Shown piece by piece: positions 1 to 5,628 of a stretch of 5,628 nt of DNA. The translations under genes and the position numbers were made by a program. Origin of the DNA: Spirochaetota bacterium (GTDB lineage Bacteria > Spirochaetota > UBA4802 > UBA5550); assembly GCA_022704585.1 (NCBI GenBank), contig JAKJGD010000161.1:1-5628 (forward strand), given 5' to 3'. The notes below the pieces were generated by a model, which was given only the letters and a program-made list of their open reading frames with translations, was not told the DNA's origin and searched no databases. Position 1 is the first letter of the stretch, and every line of letters starts with the position of its first letter.

Positions 1-1
1 C

Positions 2-403
2 GCCGCGTTCTGCGACTGCATCGGATGTTCGGACATGGCGCCGACGGGCATCCTTAACTGGAACAACAAGGAGCGGGTGGCTAAGGCCATAGCGGAAAAA
101 ACGCTTTCCCACTGGCGCGAGGTGTTCCGGCAATGTGACGCGTGCGTGGAGCCGGTAAATTCGATAAGCGAGGCAATATCGAGTCCGCCCCTGTCCGAAC
201 GGAATATGGTGGTTCCGGTAAAGACCGAAACAGGCAGTGAGGTACTGCAGATCGGGAACCCGATAAAATATCGGTCCGGCGAATACTACGCAGAAGTCGC
301 GGCTGCAGCGCTGGGCCGTCACAATGACATGATACTATCGGGTCTGTCGTATACCGGGGAGGATATCCAGCGCTTAAGGGAAGGCGGGATTATCGGAAAA
401 TGA
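2..403 (+). CDS. CaiB/BaiF-type (class III) CoA-transferase, C-terminal part
   Basis: Partial gene: the reading frame is open from base 2 to a TGA at 401-403, giving 133 residues, and the true start lies before the window. The family moves CoA between carboxylic acids or, in the alpha-methylacyl-CoA racemase branch, epimerises 2-methylacyl-CoAs in the cytoplasm. Seen here are features typical of the family's C-terminal region: a helix ending in HWREVF, the hallmark DACVEPV directly after it, a following SERNM segment (family: LxxRxM), then a QIGNPIK segment and a final GRHNDMIL helix. The last residues, with an EDIQRLREGGII segment, match the usual C-terminal end, so the gene appears to finish normally. 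The catalytic Asp lies in the missing N-terminal part, so transferase and racemase cannot be told apart and the substrate is unknown. It is on the opposite strand from the ETF operon but may belong to the same acyl-CoA metabolism. The STAS gene follows after 45 bases. Confidence 0.85.
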   Translation, partial: AAFCDCIGCSDMAPTGILNWNNKERVAKAIAEKTLSHWREVFRQCDACVEPVNSISEAISSPPLSERNMVVPVKTETGSEVLQIGNPIKYRSGEYYAEVAAAALGRHNDMILSGLSYTGEDIQRLREGGIIGK

Positions 404-436
404 CAGATGTTGCAAGCATGACTTTTCGTATCAGGT

Positions 437-443
437 AAGGAGG
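437..443 (+). promoter_or_regulatory. Strong Shine-Dalgarno site of the STAS gene
   Basis: AAGGAGG lies five bases before the ATG at 449. It is the strongest ribosome binding site in the window and fixes the start of this small gene. It also argues that the short open frame is a real gene and not chance. Confidence 0.8.
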
Positions 444-448
444 CTGCG

Positions 449-703
449 ATGGCTCAAATAATTGTACCCGGCGATGTTTCAGTAAAAACCGTAAAAGAGT
501 TTCACCGGATTGTGCGCGAAGCCTTGCAACAGGAAGGGACGATCGTTCTGAACTTTCGCGATGTTAAACGCATCGATCTTGCTGTGATGCAAATACTGGT
601 CACACTGAGCAAGGAGTGCGGGAAAATCAATAAAGGATTAAGAATCCGATCAGCATCGGATGAGATAAAAAAACAGATACGGATATGCGGAATTATTAAA
701 TAA
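449..703 (+). CDS. Small single-domain STAS protein (anti-sigma-factor-antagonist/MlaB-like)
   Basis: This 84-residue cytoplasmic protein consists of one STAS domain, the fold of SpoIIAA, RsbV and MlaB, which acts by binding a partner protein. The pattern is typical: an N-terminal beta strand (AQIIVPGDV), a helix (about 13-28), a core strand TIVLNF (31-36), a DVKRID segment, a helix beginning VMQILVTLSKE, a strand GLRIRSAS (63-70), then a last helix ending at a GII motif. The length is slightly short for the family (about 90-110). In phosphorylated antagonists the loop after the core Asp reads D-S-S/T-G-L; here it reads D43-L-A-V-M, so no Ser or Thr is available there. This fits the non-phosphorylated kind of STAS protein, or one whose regulation has been lost. 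No kinase, phosphatase, sigma factor, chemotaxis or Mla gene is visible nearby, so the partner is unknown. It may be cotranscribed with the CoA-transferase 45 bases upstream. Confidence 0.85.
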   Translation: MAQIIVPGDVSVKTVKEFHRIVREALQQEGTIVLNFRDVKRIDLAVMQILVTLSKECGKINKGLRIRSASDEIKKQIRICGIIK

Positions 704-802
704 CGGTTTCATTAAGCGTCTTGCATTAAGGACCCGGTCCGCCTCAGTGTCTGTCATGAAACAGATGTATCCCCCTAATATTGAAAAACAGCAACTCGAT
801 TA

Positions 803-1885
803 TCAGGAAACGTACCCGGCCACCCGGTCCCCCACCTGGGTGGTGGATATCCCCATCTTACCGGCCTCCATTGACTTCACATCCCTCTCGATAACTTTCA
901 TCACGCCTTTTTCGATCCGGTCCGCTGCTTTTTTTTCGCCGAGCGTCTCAAGCATCATCGCACCGGCGCATATGGCGGCGAGCGGGTTGATCGCGTTCTT
1001 GCCGGTCCACATCGGCGCAGTACCGCCGATCGGCTCGAACATGCTCACGCCCTGCGGGTTAACGTTGCCGCCTGCCGCGATCCCCAGGCCGCCCTGCGTG
1101 ATGGCGGCCAGGTCTGTGATAATGTCGCCGAACATGTTCTCAGTAACGATGACATCAAACATCTCGGGGCTGGCAACCATGTAGAGGCAGGTTGCGTCAA
1201 CATGGTAGTATTCACGCTTTACGTCCGGGTACTCGGCCCCGACCTCGGCAAACACGCGGTTCCAGAGCTCGTACATGTATGTAAGGACGTTGGACTTGCC
1301 CACCAGGGCGAGCTTGTTATCCGCGCCCACGCCCCGCGCTTTCTTGCCGTGCGTGCGCGCGTACTCGAACGCATAGCGAAGACAGCGCTCTACCTGTTCG
1401 TACGAATATACCATGTTCTGGATGGCGACTTCGTCCCTGGAACCGGGGCGCGATAATCCGCCCATGCCGGTATACATGCCCCCGCTGTTCTCGCGGATGC
1501 AACAATAATCGATCTCCTTCGGCCCCTTGTTCTTTATTGGGCATTCGACGCCAGGATAGAGACGCACGGGACGGAGGTTGATGTACTGGTCCAGCTCGAA
1601 GCGCAGCTTCAGGAGGATGCCTTTCTCCAGTATTCCCGGCTTCACGTCAGGATGGCCGATGGCGCCCAGGTAGATGGCGTCGAATTTTTGCAGTTCGTCT
1701 ATAGCGCCTGCCGGAAGGACTTCGCCTGTCTTCATGAACCGCTCACCGCCGAAATCATAGGTGGTGAAATCTAACTTCAGCTCTTCTACCGCGGCAGCGG
1801 CCCTGAGAACCTTGAGACCTTCGGCCACGACCTCGGGACCGGTTCCGTCGCCCGGGATAACCGCGATGTTGTAAGAGTGCGCCAT
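803..1885 (-). CDS. leuB: 3-isopropylmalate dehydrogenase (isocitrate/isopropylmalate dehydrogenase family)
   Basis: This cytoplasmic enzyme is predicted to oxidise and decarboxylate (2R,3S)-3-isopropylmalate to 2-oxoisocaproate in leucine biosynthesis. The 360 residues span the whole family fold. Visible landmarks are GDGTGPEV (12-19), the substrate arginines R95, R105 and R131, catalytic Y138 and K197, and metal-binding D230, D254 and D258. By eye these match Thermus LeuB R94, R104, R132, Y139, K185, D217, D241 and D245. The leucine pair before R95 (L91, L92), which contacts the isopropyl group in LeuB, supports isopropylmalate over isocitrate. The region between Y138 and K197 is about 12 residues longer than in the Thermus enzyme. 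The Asp that favours NAD in LeuB (in HGSAPD) is replaced by M292, so cofactor preference is open. Start: ATG at 1885 was chosen because GGAGG lies eight bases upstream and the family begins close to this Met; an in-frame ATG at 1900 would add five residues but has no ribosome site. No leuA, leuC or leuD is in the window. Another 3-alkylmalate or tartrate-type substrate is possible. Confidence 0.85.
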   Translation of the reverse strand: MAHSYNIAVIPGDGTGPEVVAEGLKVLRAAAAVEELKLDFTTYDFGGERFMKTGEVLPAGAIDELQKFDAIYLGAIGHPDVKPGILEKGILLKLRFELDQYINLRPVRLYPGVECPIKNKGPKEIDYCCIRENSGGMYTGMGGLSRPGSRDEVAIQNMVYSYEQVERCLRYAFEYARTHGKKARGVGADNKLALVGKSNVLTYMYELWNRVFAEVGAEYPDVKREYYHVDATCLYMVASPEMFDVIVTENMFGDIITDLAAITQGGLGIAAGGNVNPQGVSMFEPIGGTAPMWTGKNAINPLAAICAGAMMLETLGEKKAADRIEKGVMKVIERDVKSMEAGKMGISTTQVGDRVAGYVS

Positions 1886-1893
1886 GGTGTCTG

Positions 1894-1918
1894 CCTCCAT
1901 GTAAAATCCGTATGGAGG
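1894..1918 (-). promoter_or_regulatory. leuB ribosome binding site inside a possible hairpin
   Basis: On the - strand the leuB Shine-Dalgarno GGAGG (plus-strand CCTCC, 1894-1898) lies eight bases before the ATG at 1885. The same bases form one arm of a perfect 7-base inverted repeat: CCTCCAT (plus 1894-1900) and ATGGAGG (plus 1912-1918), separated by 11 bases. In the mRNA the upstream arm would carry the anti-Shine-Dalgarno-like CCTCC and could pair with and hide the ribosome site. The repeat is seen directly; its role in translation control is inference. Confidence 0.4.
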
Positions 1919-1920
1919 TT

Positions 1921-1949
1921 TCGTTTAAACCTACGGTTTAAATTGTCAA
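1921..1949 (-). promoter_or_regulatory. Candidate sigma-70 promoter for leuB
   Basis: Read on the - strand, a perfect -35 hexamer TTGACA (plus 1944-1949) stands in the gap before leuB. The -10 position at 16-17 bases is weak (TAAACG or AAACGA), so the promoter may be poor or need an activator. Transcription would start near 1910-1915, leaving a leader of roughly 25-30 bases before the leuB ATG. Support is one good box only. Confidence 0.35.
1924..1942 (-). repeat. 8-base inverted repeat between -35 and -10, candidate operator
   Basis: TTTAAACC (1924-1931) and GGTTTAAA (1935-1942) are perfect inverted arms around a 3-base spacer, filling the space between the candidate -35 box and the -10 position of the leuB promoter. 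The placement suits a dimeric repressor or regulator. As RNA it would be a weak A/U-rich stem with no following U-run in the direction of transcription, so it is a poor intrinsic terminator for the membrane-protein gene. Confidence 0.4.
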
Positions 1950-1986
1950 GATAAATAGCTGACTTTGATGGCGGCGGTGCCGGTTG

Positions 1987-3552
1987 TTAGAAGAATATCT
2001 TTTTAATCAGGAATACGCCAGCCAGAATAAGCACAAGCAGGAGGAGCACCCTGAGCTTGCTCCGATCGTCGATGTCCCTGCCCCTGTCCATCATGAGGTA
2101 CAGGTGCGTGGACAGGGTCGCCGAGATTGAGACGAAGGAGGCAAATAGAAGAATGGAGATCAGGGAAAAAATAAGCCCAATGATTAAGCCGCCGATAGTG
2201 TGGGAAAGGAACAGGTTGCCCACGAAGGCCTTGAACAGTCCCGAGTCAGACCCCTGTATGGTAAGGTCTGACATCGATAGAAACGAAGGCGGAACCGCGG
2301 AGAATATCTTTTCACCTTCTTCAGCGAGTAAATTTTTCGTGAGGAACATCGACAGCGAAAAGGAGCCGTAATGGAGCAGATAAATCGCTGCAAAAGTCAC
2401 GGCTGTGACGATGGCCATGAGGGGGACGGTATAGGCCAGGCTGAAATTCTGCCGCCGTATGAATCTGAACATGTCCGGAAGGGCAGTCATGCCCCCGGAG
2501 TTGCCCGCAATAATGGGCGGATAGAACCAGAAGCCGACGGCGACGATCAGGATAATACAGATCGAAACGGCATAGATTGGAAGAAACATGAGGGCGAAGA
2601 TGACCGGTCCCACAATCGGGATCTTGCCAAACAGGATAAGTATCAGCTCAATCGCCAGGAACAGGGCGATGTTTGCAATAAAAACCGGAAAGAATGAACG
2701 GCCCAGGAATTCAAGCGGCCCGGCGGCTGGAGTTCTGGATCCAGAATTGATAGAGTCCATGGTGATGCGGGATATCATGGATGCGCTCAATATATAAATA
2801 AAAAAAACAAGGGCGAAGGGAACAATATTCAGCATTGATTTCAGATAGTTACTTTCGAGGTTCCCGGGCGAACCGATAAGCCCGCTGACAAGCCAGCTAA
2901 AGCCCGTAATGAGCAGGAACGAAAGAAAGATGCCGACAGCAGCGACAATAAGCTTTGATGGAGTAAAGGCTTTTCCGCAGATTAAGAAAAGGTCCGACAG
3001 GGTGAAGTCAGCACCTGTGAGGGAAGAGACAACACTGCCGTTACCGGAAGAATATTTGTTCTGCGGCAATGGCCGTTCTTTTGCAGGGGCCGGGCTTATC
3101 TTGTTCAAGCTTTTGCCGAACAGTGGCGGTTTTATCCCTTTTTCCTTTCGGGTTGCTGAATGGGATGTCGCCGGAACTGGATGTGCGGACGGTCTGAACA
3201 TCCCTGGCGAGAGTGTATGCCCAGTCGTCCCGAGAGACTGCGTCTGGCGGTTTAAAAGGGCCGGGCCTGGCGGTACGTGAGGAGCCGGTAATTCCTCCCC
3301 GGCCGGTTTTGGCTCACGGATAAGGGGGAATTCAATAGTGAATGATTTAGCACACCGTTCGCATATAAGGCTGTATCTGGCCTGCTGTGTGGATGTAAAC
3401 GTTATCGAATAGAACGACTGGCAATGCGGACAGGTTGTTATCTTAATGAATTTGTTGCACTGTTTACAGGGCAGAATGGAGAACGAGAGGCCGCTGATCT
3501 GTTCGGCGGTAAGCGTGTAATTTGTTTTACAGTTGGCACAGGTGATCTGCAT
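1987..3552 (-). CDS. Double zinc-ribbon multi-pass membrane protein of unknown function
   Basis: This 521-residue protein is not one I recognise as a named family. It begins with two tandem zinc ribbons of the MJ0042/zinc-ribbon style: C5-C8 with C29-C32, then C41-C44 with C64-C67, each as CxxC pairs about 20 residues apart. A proline-, serine- and basic-rich linker without predicted structure follows (about 78-185). The rest is a hydrophobic membrane domain with about six to eight segments, at roughly 201-226, 241-262, 287-309, 311-345 (long, perhaps two), 371-393, 450-483 (long) and 499-519. An FWFYPPIIAG motif (341-350) sits at the end of the fourth stretch, and the chain ends in a basic KKIFF tail. 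There is no signal peptide; the ribbons presumably sit in the cytoplasm. The ATG at 3552 is the only reasonable start, since the frame is closed upstream by a stop with no ATG or GTG between; its ribosome site is weak. It lies 100 bases after etfA on the same strand, so cotranscription with the ETF operon is possible but not shown. Confidence 0.8.
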   Translation of the reverse strand: MQITCANCKTNYTLTAEQISGLSFSILPCKQCNKFIKITTCPHCQSFYSITFTSTQQARYSLICERCAKSFTIEFPLIREPKPAGEELPAPHVPPGPALLNRQTQSLGTTGHTLSPGMFRPSAHPVPATSHSATRKEKGIKPPLFGKSLNKISPAPAKERPLPQNKYSSGNGSVVSSLTGADFTLSDLFLICGKAFTPSKLIVAAVGIFLSFLLITGFSWLVSGLIGSPGNLESNYLKSMLNIVPFALVFFIYILSASMISRITMDSINSGSRTPAAGPLEFLGRSFFPVFIANIALFLAIELILILFGKIPIVGPVIFALMFLPIYAVSICIILIVAVGFWFYPPIIAGNSGGMTALPDMFRFIRRQNFSLAYTVPLMAIVTAVTFAAIYLLHYGSFSLSMFLTKNLLAEEGEKIFSAVPPSFLSMSDLTIQGSDSGLFKAFVGNLFLSHTIGGLIIGLIFSLISILLFASFVSISATLSTHLYLMMDRGRDIDDRSKLRVLLLLVLILAGVFLIKKIFF

Positions 3553-3652
3553 GTGACGTTCCGGGAGCGGCGGGGCCGGGTGCGCGCCGTCACTCAGTTA
3601 TTTATCGGCCGGGCACGAGATGCGCACTACTACTTTACGCGGCAGTTTCCCC

Positions 3653-4690
3653 TTACGTGCGCTTTTCCTTTTTCAGGCGCTCGATCAGCCTGCAAAGAAA
3701 GTTGTTGGCGTCCTCGGTGACCACATAGTCGGACAGCTCGGTGATTGGCGCATCAGCATTGTTGTTTATCGATACAATGATATCGGATTCAACGATTGAA
3801 GCGGTGTGCTGGATCTGACCGGAAATCCCGAAGCCAAGGTAGAGTTTTGGGCGGATGGTCCTGCCTGTCTGGCCGATCATCCGCTCCTCACCGCACCATC
3901 CGTTGAATACCGGCACCCGGGTCGCTCCGACTTCCCCGCCCATAATCTCTGAAAGCTCAAACAGCTTTTCGAAGTTACGCCGTGAACCGAGGCCGCGACC
4001 TCCGGCGACCACGATCTGCGCCTGCTCAAGCGGAACTTTCGGCTTGTCCCACCGGACCGGCGCTTCAAGGTTTGCGATTCTGAGCTTCGATATATCATAC
4101 TCGAAGGGCAGGCGGATGATTTCTGCCGTATGTCCCGGAACCACCTTCTTGTCAAACACGCCCTGCTGGACCGTGGCCATTTGCGGCCGCGCGTGCGGGC
4201 AGAGCACCGTGGCGATTGCGTTTCCGCTGTAAGCGGGCCGCTTCATGGCCAGCAGACCCTGTCCGTGTTCCATGGAATCCATGACGGTGAGATCTGTGCA
4301 GTGTGATGTCAGTCCTGTTGAAAATCGCTGGGCAATTCGCGGCGCGAGGTCGGTACCCGCTTCAGTGGAGGGAAAGAGTATAATCGAGGGCCGGCGCTCA
4401 CGGATAAGAAGCTCGTACAGGTCCGGGAACATCTGGCTGTCATAATGCTTGAGGGCACGGTCGCTGCAGTAAAGGATCACGTCCGGACCATACTGTTCGA
4501 TGACGGGAAGATACTGCTCCGCCTCCAGCGCGTGAACCACGGCGAAGAGCCTCTGGTTAAGCCTGCTGGCAATCTCCCTGCCTTTGGTGAGGAGCTCCAG
4601 GGCGCCTTCAAGCACCCGTTCATGGTCCTGTATCTCCGTAAACACCCAGACGTCGGAATAAATATCATTTGTATGCTGCGTGTCTGCCAT
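3653..4690 (-). CDS. etfA: Electron transfer flavoprotein, alpha subunit
   Basis: EtfA pairs with EtfB to carry electrons from acyl-CoA dehydrogenases toward the quinone pool or another acceptor in the cytoplasm, and it holds the FAD that exchanges electrons. The 345 residues show the N-terminal ETF domain from about 13 (VWVFTE) and the C-terminal FAD-binding domain from about 221. Motifs seen are VAGGRGLGS (228-236), GATR (255-258), GQTGRTIRPKLY (273-284), GISGQIQH (288-295) and INNNADAPI (308-316). R258, T275 and H295 match human ETFA R249, T266 and H286 around the flavin. Two departures are T257, where human has Ser248, and INNN, where most members have INKD. The N-terminus carries about 11 extra residues before the usual start of the first strand. 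The gene begins six bases after the etfB stop and has no clear Shine-Dalgarno site, so translation is probably coupled to etfB. Confidence 0.95.
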   Translation of the reverse strand: MADTQHTNDIYSDVWVFTEIQDHERVLEGALELLTKGREIASRLNQRLFAVVHALEAEQYLPVIEQYGPDVILYCSDRALKHYDSQMFPDLYELLIRERRPSIILFPSTEAGTDLAPRIAQRFSTGLTSHCTDLTVMDSMEHGQGLLAMKRPAYSGNAIATVLCPHARPQMATVQQGVFDKKVVPGHTAEIIRLPFEYDISKLRIANLEAPVRWDKPKVPLEQAQIVVAGGRGLGSRRNFEKLFELSEIMGGEVGATRVPVFNGWCGEERMIGQTGRTIRPKLYLGFGISGQIQHTASIVESDIIVSINNNADAPITELSDYVVTEDANNFLCRLIERLKKEKRT

Positions 4691-4696
4691 GATGCG

Positions 4697-5488
4697 TTAA
4701 TACCGGAGAATATTGTGCTTTTTCAGTTTGTGCACGAGAAGGTCGGCTTTGTCGCCAGGGCTCCCGGAAAAGACCTCGCGGGTGCGCTTGTGGGAAAAAA
4801 GCTCAGTTTCAATCACGACCGTCGGCGAGCCGGCGCTCCCGTATTCCATAGTAGTGCCGCCGAGGTCTTTCATTGAAAAGGTTATGATCTTTTTATCGAG
4901 ACAGGCATTGATATCTGCGAGTCGGGGGATGCGGACACGGTTGCTGTTTTTCCCGATTGCCATGAGAAAGGGGAACTCGACCTTGATTTTCTGGTACTCA
5001 TGGCCGTAAAGACGCTCTATCACAGCGTGGCCGTCACATACATCGAATTTGTGAATCTGCGTGATCAGTGGCATATCCAGATACTCGGAAAGCTGGAACC
5101 CGACATGGCCCGTGTTGCCGTCAATGGCCTCGCAACCGGTGATAACGATGTCTAACGCGCCCAGCTTACAGATAGCGCTGGAGAGTGTTTTACTCGTGAC
5201 GAGCGAATCCGAGCCGGCGAATGCCGGGTCGGACACCAGCACGCAGGAATCGACCCCTAGGGCGTATGCCTCGTCGAGAACATCGATCGCGTGGGGAGGT
5301 CCCATGGTGATGGCGGTTATTACGGCGCCGAAGCGATCCTTGATGGAAAGGGCCATTTCAAGCGCGTGAAGGTCATCCGGGTTCATGATGCTTTCGGTCC
5401 CGCTCCGGTCGATGGTGCCGGTTTTCGGGTCAAATCGCGCCTTCTGCGTGTCGGGTACCTGTTTAATGGTTACGGCGATCGAGAGCAT
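4697..5488 (-). CDS. etfB: Electron transfer flavoprotein, beta subunit
   Basis: EtfB is the partner of EtfA; it binds AMP in simple ETFs or a second FAD in electron-bifurcating ETFs. The 263-residue length is normal. Motifs seen are KQVPDT (9-14), the NPDD nucleotide-site segment (36-39), MGPP (62-65), FAGSDS (90-95) and CEAIDGNTGHVG (119-130), followed by the typical C-terminal arm (about 200-263) that reaches over EtfA. The 121-130 loop follows the AIDGDTAQVG pattern common in anaerobes and bifurcating ETFs more closely than the AIDDDCNQTG of mitochondrial ETF, but with N125, G127 and H128 in place of D, A and Q. The start at 5488 lies five bases after the acyl-CoA dehydrogenase stop; the best upstream Shine-Dalgarno-like bases are a poor AGG about 12 bases away, so translational coupling is likely. 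The gene order dehydrogenase-etfB-etfA is a common beta-oxidation layout. Confidence 0.95.
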   Translation of the reverse strand: MLSIAVTIKQVPDTQKARFDPKTGTIDRSGTESIMNPDDLHALEMALSIKDRFGAVITAITMGPPHAIDVLDEAYALGVDSCVLVSDPAFAGSDSLVTSKTLSSAICKLGALDIVITGCEAIDGNTGHVGFQLSEYLDMPLITQIHKFDVCDGHAVIERLYGHEYQKIKVEFPFLMAIGKNSNRVRIPRLADINACLDKKIITFSMKDLGGTTMEYGSAGSPTVVIETELFSHKRTREVFSGSPGDKADLLVHKLKKHNILRY

Positions 5489-5493
5489 GGGCG

Positions 5494-5628
5494 CTATAAC
5501 CTGCTGAATTCTTTTATAATAGAGTTGCCGATGATGATCTTCATGACCTCGGTGGTGCCCTCGTATATCTCGGTGACTTTCGCGTCGCGAAAAAAGCGCT
5601 CGACCGGCAGGTCTTTCACATACCCGTA
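5494..5628 (-). CDS. Acyl-CoA dehydrogenase, C-terminal 44 residues
   Basis: The - strand frame is open from the window edge at 5628 to a TAG at 5494-5496; the rest of the gene lies beyond the window. The 44 visible residues follow the conserved end of FAD-dependent acyl-CoA dehydrogenases: YGYVKDLPVERFFRDAK, then TEIYEGTTEV, then a final IIIGNSIIKEF helix. The family desaturates acyl-CoAs between C2 and C3 and passes the electrons to ETF. The Glu in IYEGT (residue 23 of the fragment) is the catalytic base position of the short/medium-chain and glutaryl-CoA type, and it is intact; isovaleryl-CoA and long-chain types have a different residue there. Chain-length specificity cannot be read from this part. 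The stop is five bases before etfB, so this is the upstream gene of the ETF operon and the likely electron donor to it. Confidence 0.9.
   Translation of the reverse strand, partial: YGYVKDLPVERFFRDAKVTEIYEGTTEVMKIIIGNSIIKEFSRL

Noticed and set aside
710..730. CATTAAG repeated 14 bases apart after the STAS gene
   Set aside because: It is two short A/T-rich copies only, with no third copy or adjoining structure; chance is the simplest explanation.
747..1184. A + strand open frame of 145 codons opposite the 3' part of leuB
   Set aside because: It lies almost wholly antisense to a well-supported dehydrogenase, has no ribosome site and has an unconvincing composition; it is a shadow of leuB codon use.
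1886..1900. Upstream in-frame ATG as the leuB start, adding MEADT
   Set aside because: That ATG overlaps the ribosome site of the next ATG, has no site of its own, and the family N-terminus fits the later start. It remains possible.
1924..1942. The 8-base inverted repeat as an intrinsic terminator of the membrane-protein gene
   Set aside because: The stem is mostly A/U, the loop is three bases and no U-run follows on the - strand.
2371..2697. A + strand open frame of 108 codons, very rich in charged residues, opposite the membrane-protein gene
   Set aside because: The charged composition is what the antisense of hydrophobic codons gives; the - strand frame has zinc ribbons and membrane segments.
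4445..4876. A + strand open frame of 143 codons opposite the etfA/etfB junction
   Set aside because: It is antisense to two strongly conserved ETF genes, has no Shine-Dalgarno site and resembles no family I know.

Overview
The window is a 5.6 kb piece of a bacterial chromosome, moderately GC-rich by eye. It carries ordinary but informative metabolic genes: the tail of a CaiB/BaiF-type CoA-transferase, a tiny STAS-domain protein, a 3-isopropylmalate dehydrogenase-family enzyme, an unrecognised zinc-ribbon multi-pass membrane protein, and an electron-transfer flavoprotein (ETF) pair behind the tail of an acyl-CoA dehydrogenase. Acyl-CoA dehydrogenase-etfB-etfA, a class III CoA-transferase, an MJ0042-like zinc-ribbon membrane protein and a stand-alone STAS protein together fit an anaerobic deltaproteobacterium-like lineage (Desulfobacterota) that oxidises fatty or aromatic acids. 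This is inference from gene content and protein style; no rRNA or other phylogenetic marker is present.

Layout. On the + strand, positions 2-403 hold the CoA-transferase C-terminus and 449-703 the STAS protein, 45 bases apart and possibly cotranscribed. All other genes lie on the - strand and converge on that pair at about 704-802, where I see no clear terminator. In the direction of - strand transcription the order is: acyl-CoA dehydrogenase (5628-5494, only the last 44 residues), etfB (5488-4697), etfA (4690-3653), the zinc-ribbon membrane protein (3552-1987), then the isopropylmalate dehydrogenase-like gene (1885-803). The first three are packed 5 and 6 bases apart and are almost certainly one operon. 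The membrane protein follows after 100 bases. The leuB-like gene follows a 101-base gap that holds a TTGACA -35 box, an 8-base inverted repeat, and a second inverted repeat that includes the leuB ribosome binding site.

How the genes work together. The acyl-CoA dehydrogenase desaturates an acyl-CoA and passes electrons to the EtfAB flavoprotein. The CoA-transferase on the other strand could activate or recycle acyl-CoAs, but it is not in the same transcript. The isopropylmalate dehydrogenase family normally serves leucine biosynthesis and has no evident link to the ETF operon. The membrane and STAS proteins have no assigned job.

No mobile element, CRISPR array, RNA gene or clearly new multi-gene system was seen. 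The points most worth a second look are the STAS protein without a phosphorylatable serine, the leuB leader, the unusual cofactor-site residues of the dehydrogenase, the residues bearing on bifurcation in EtfB, and the function of the membrane protein.
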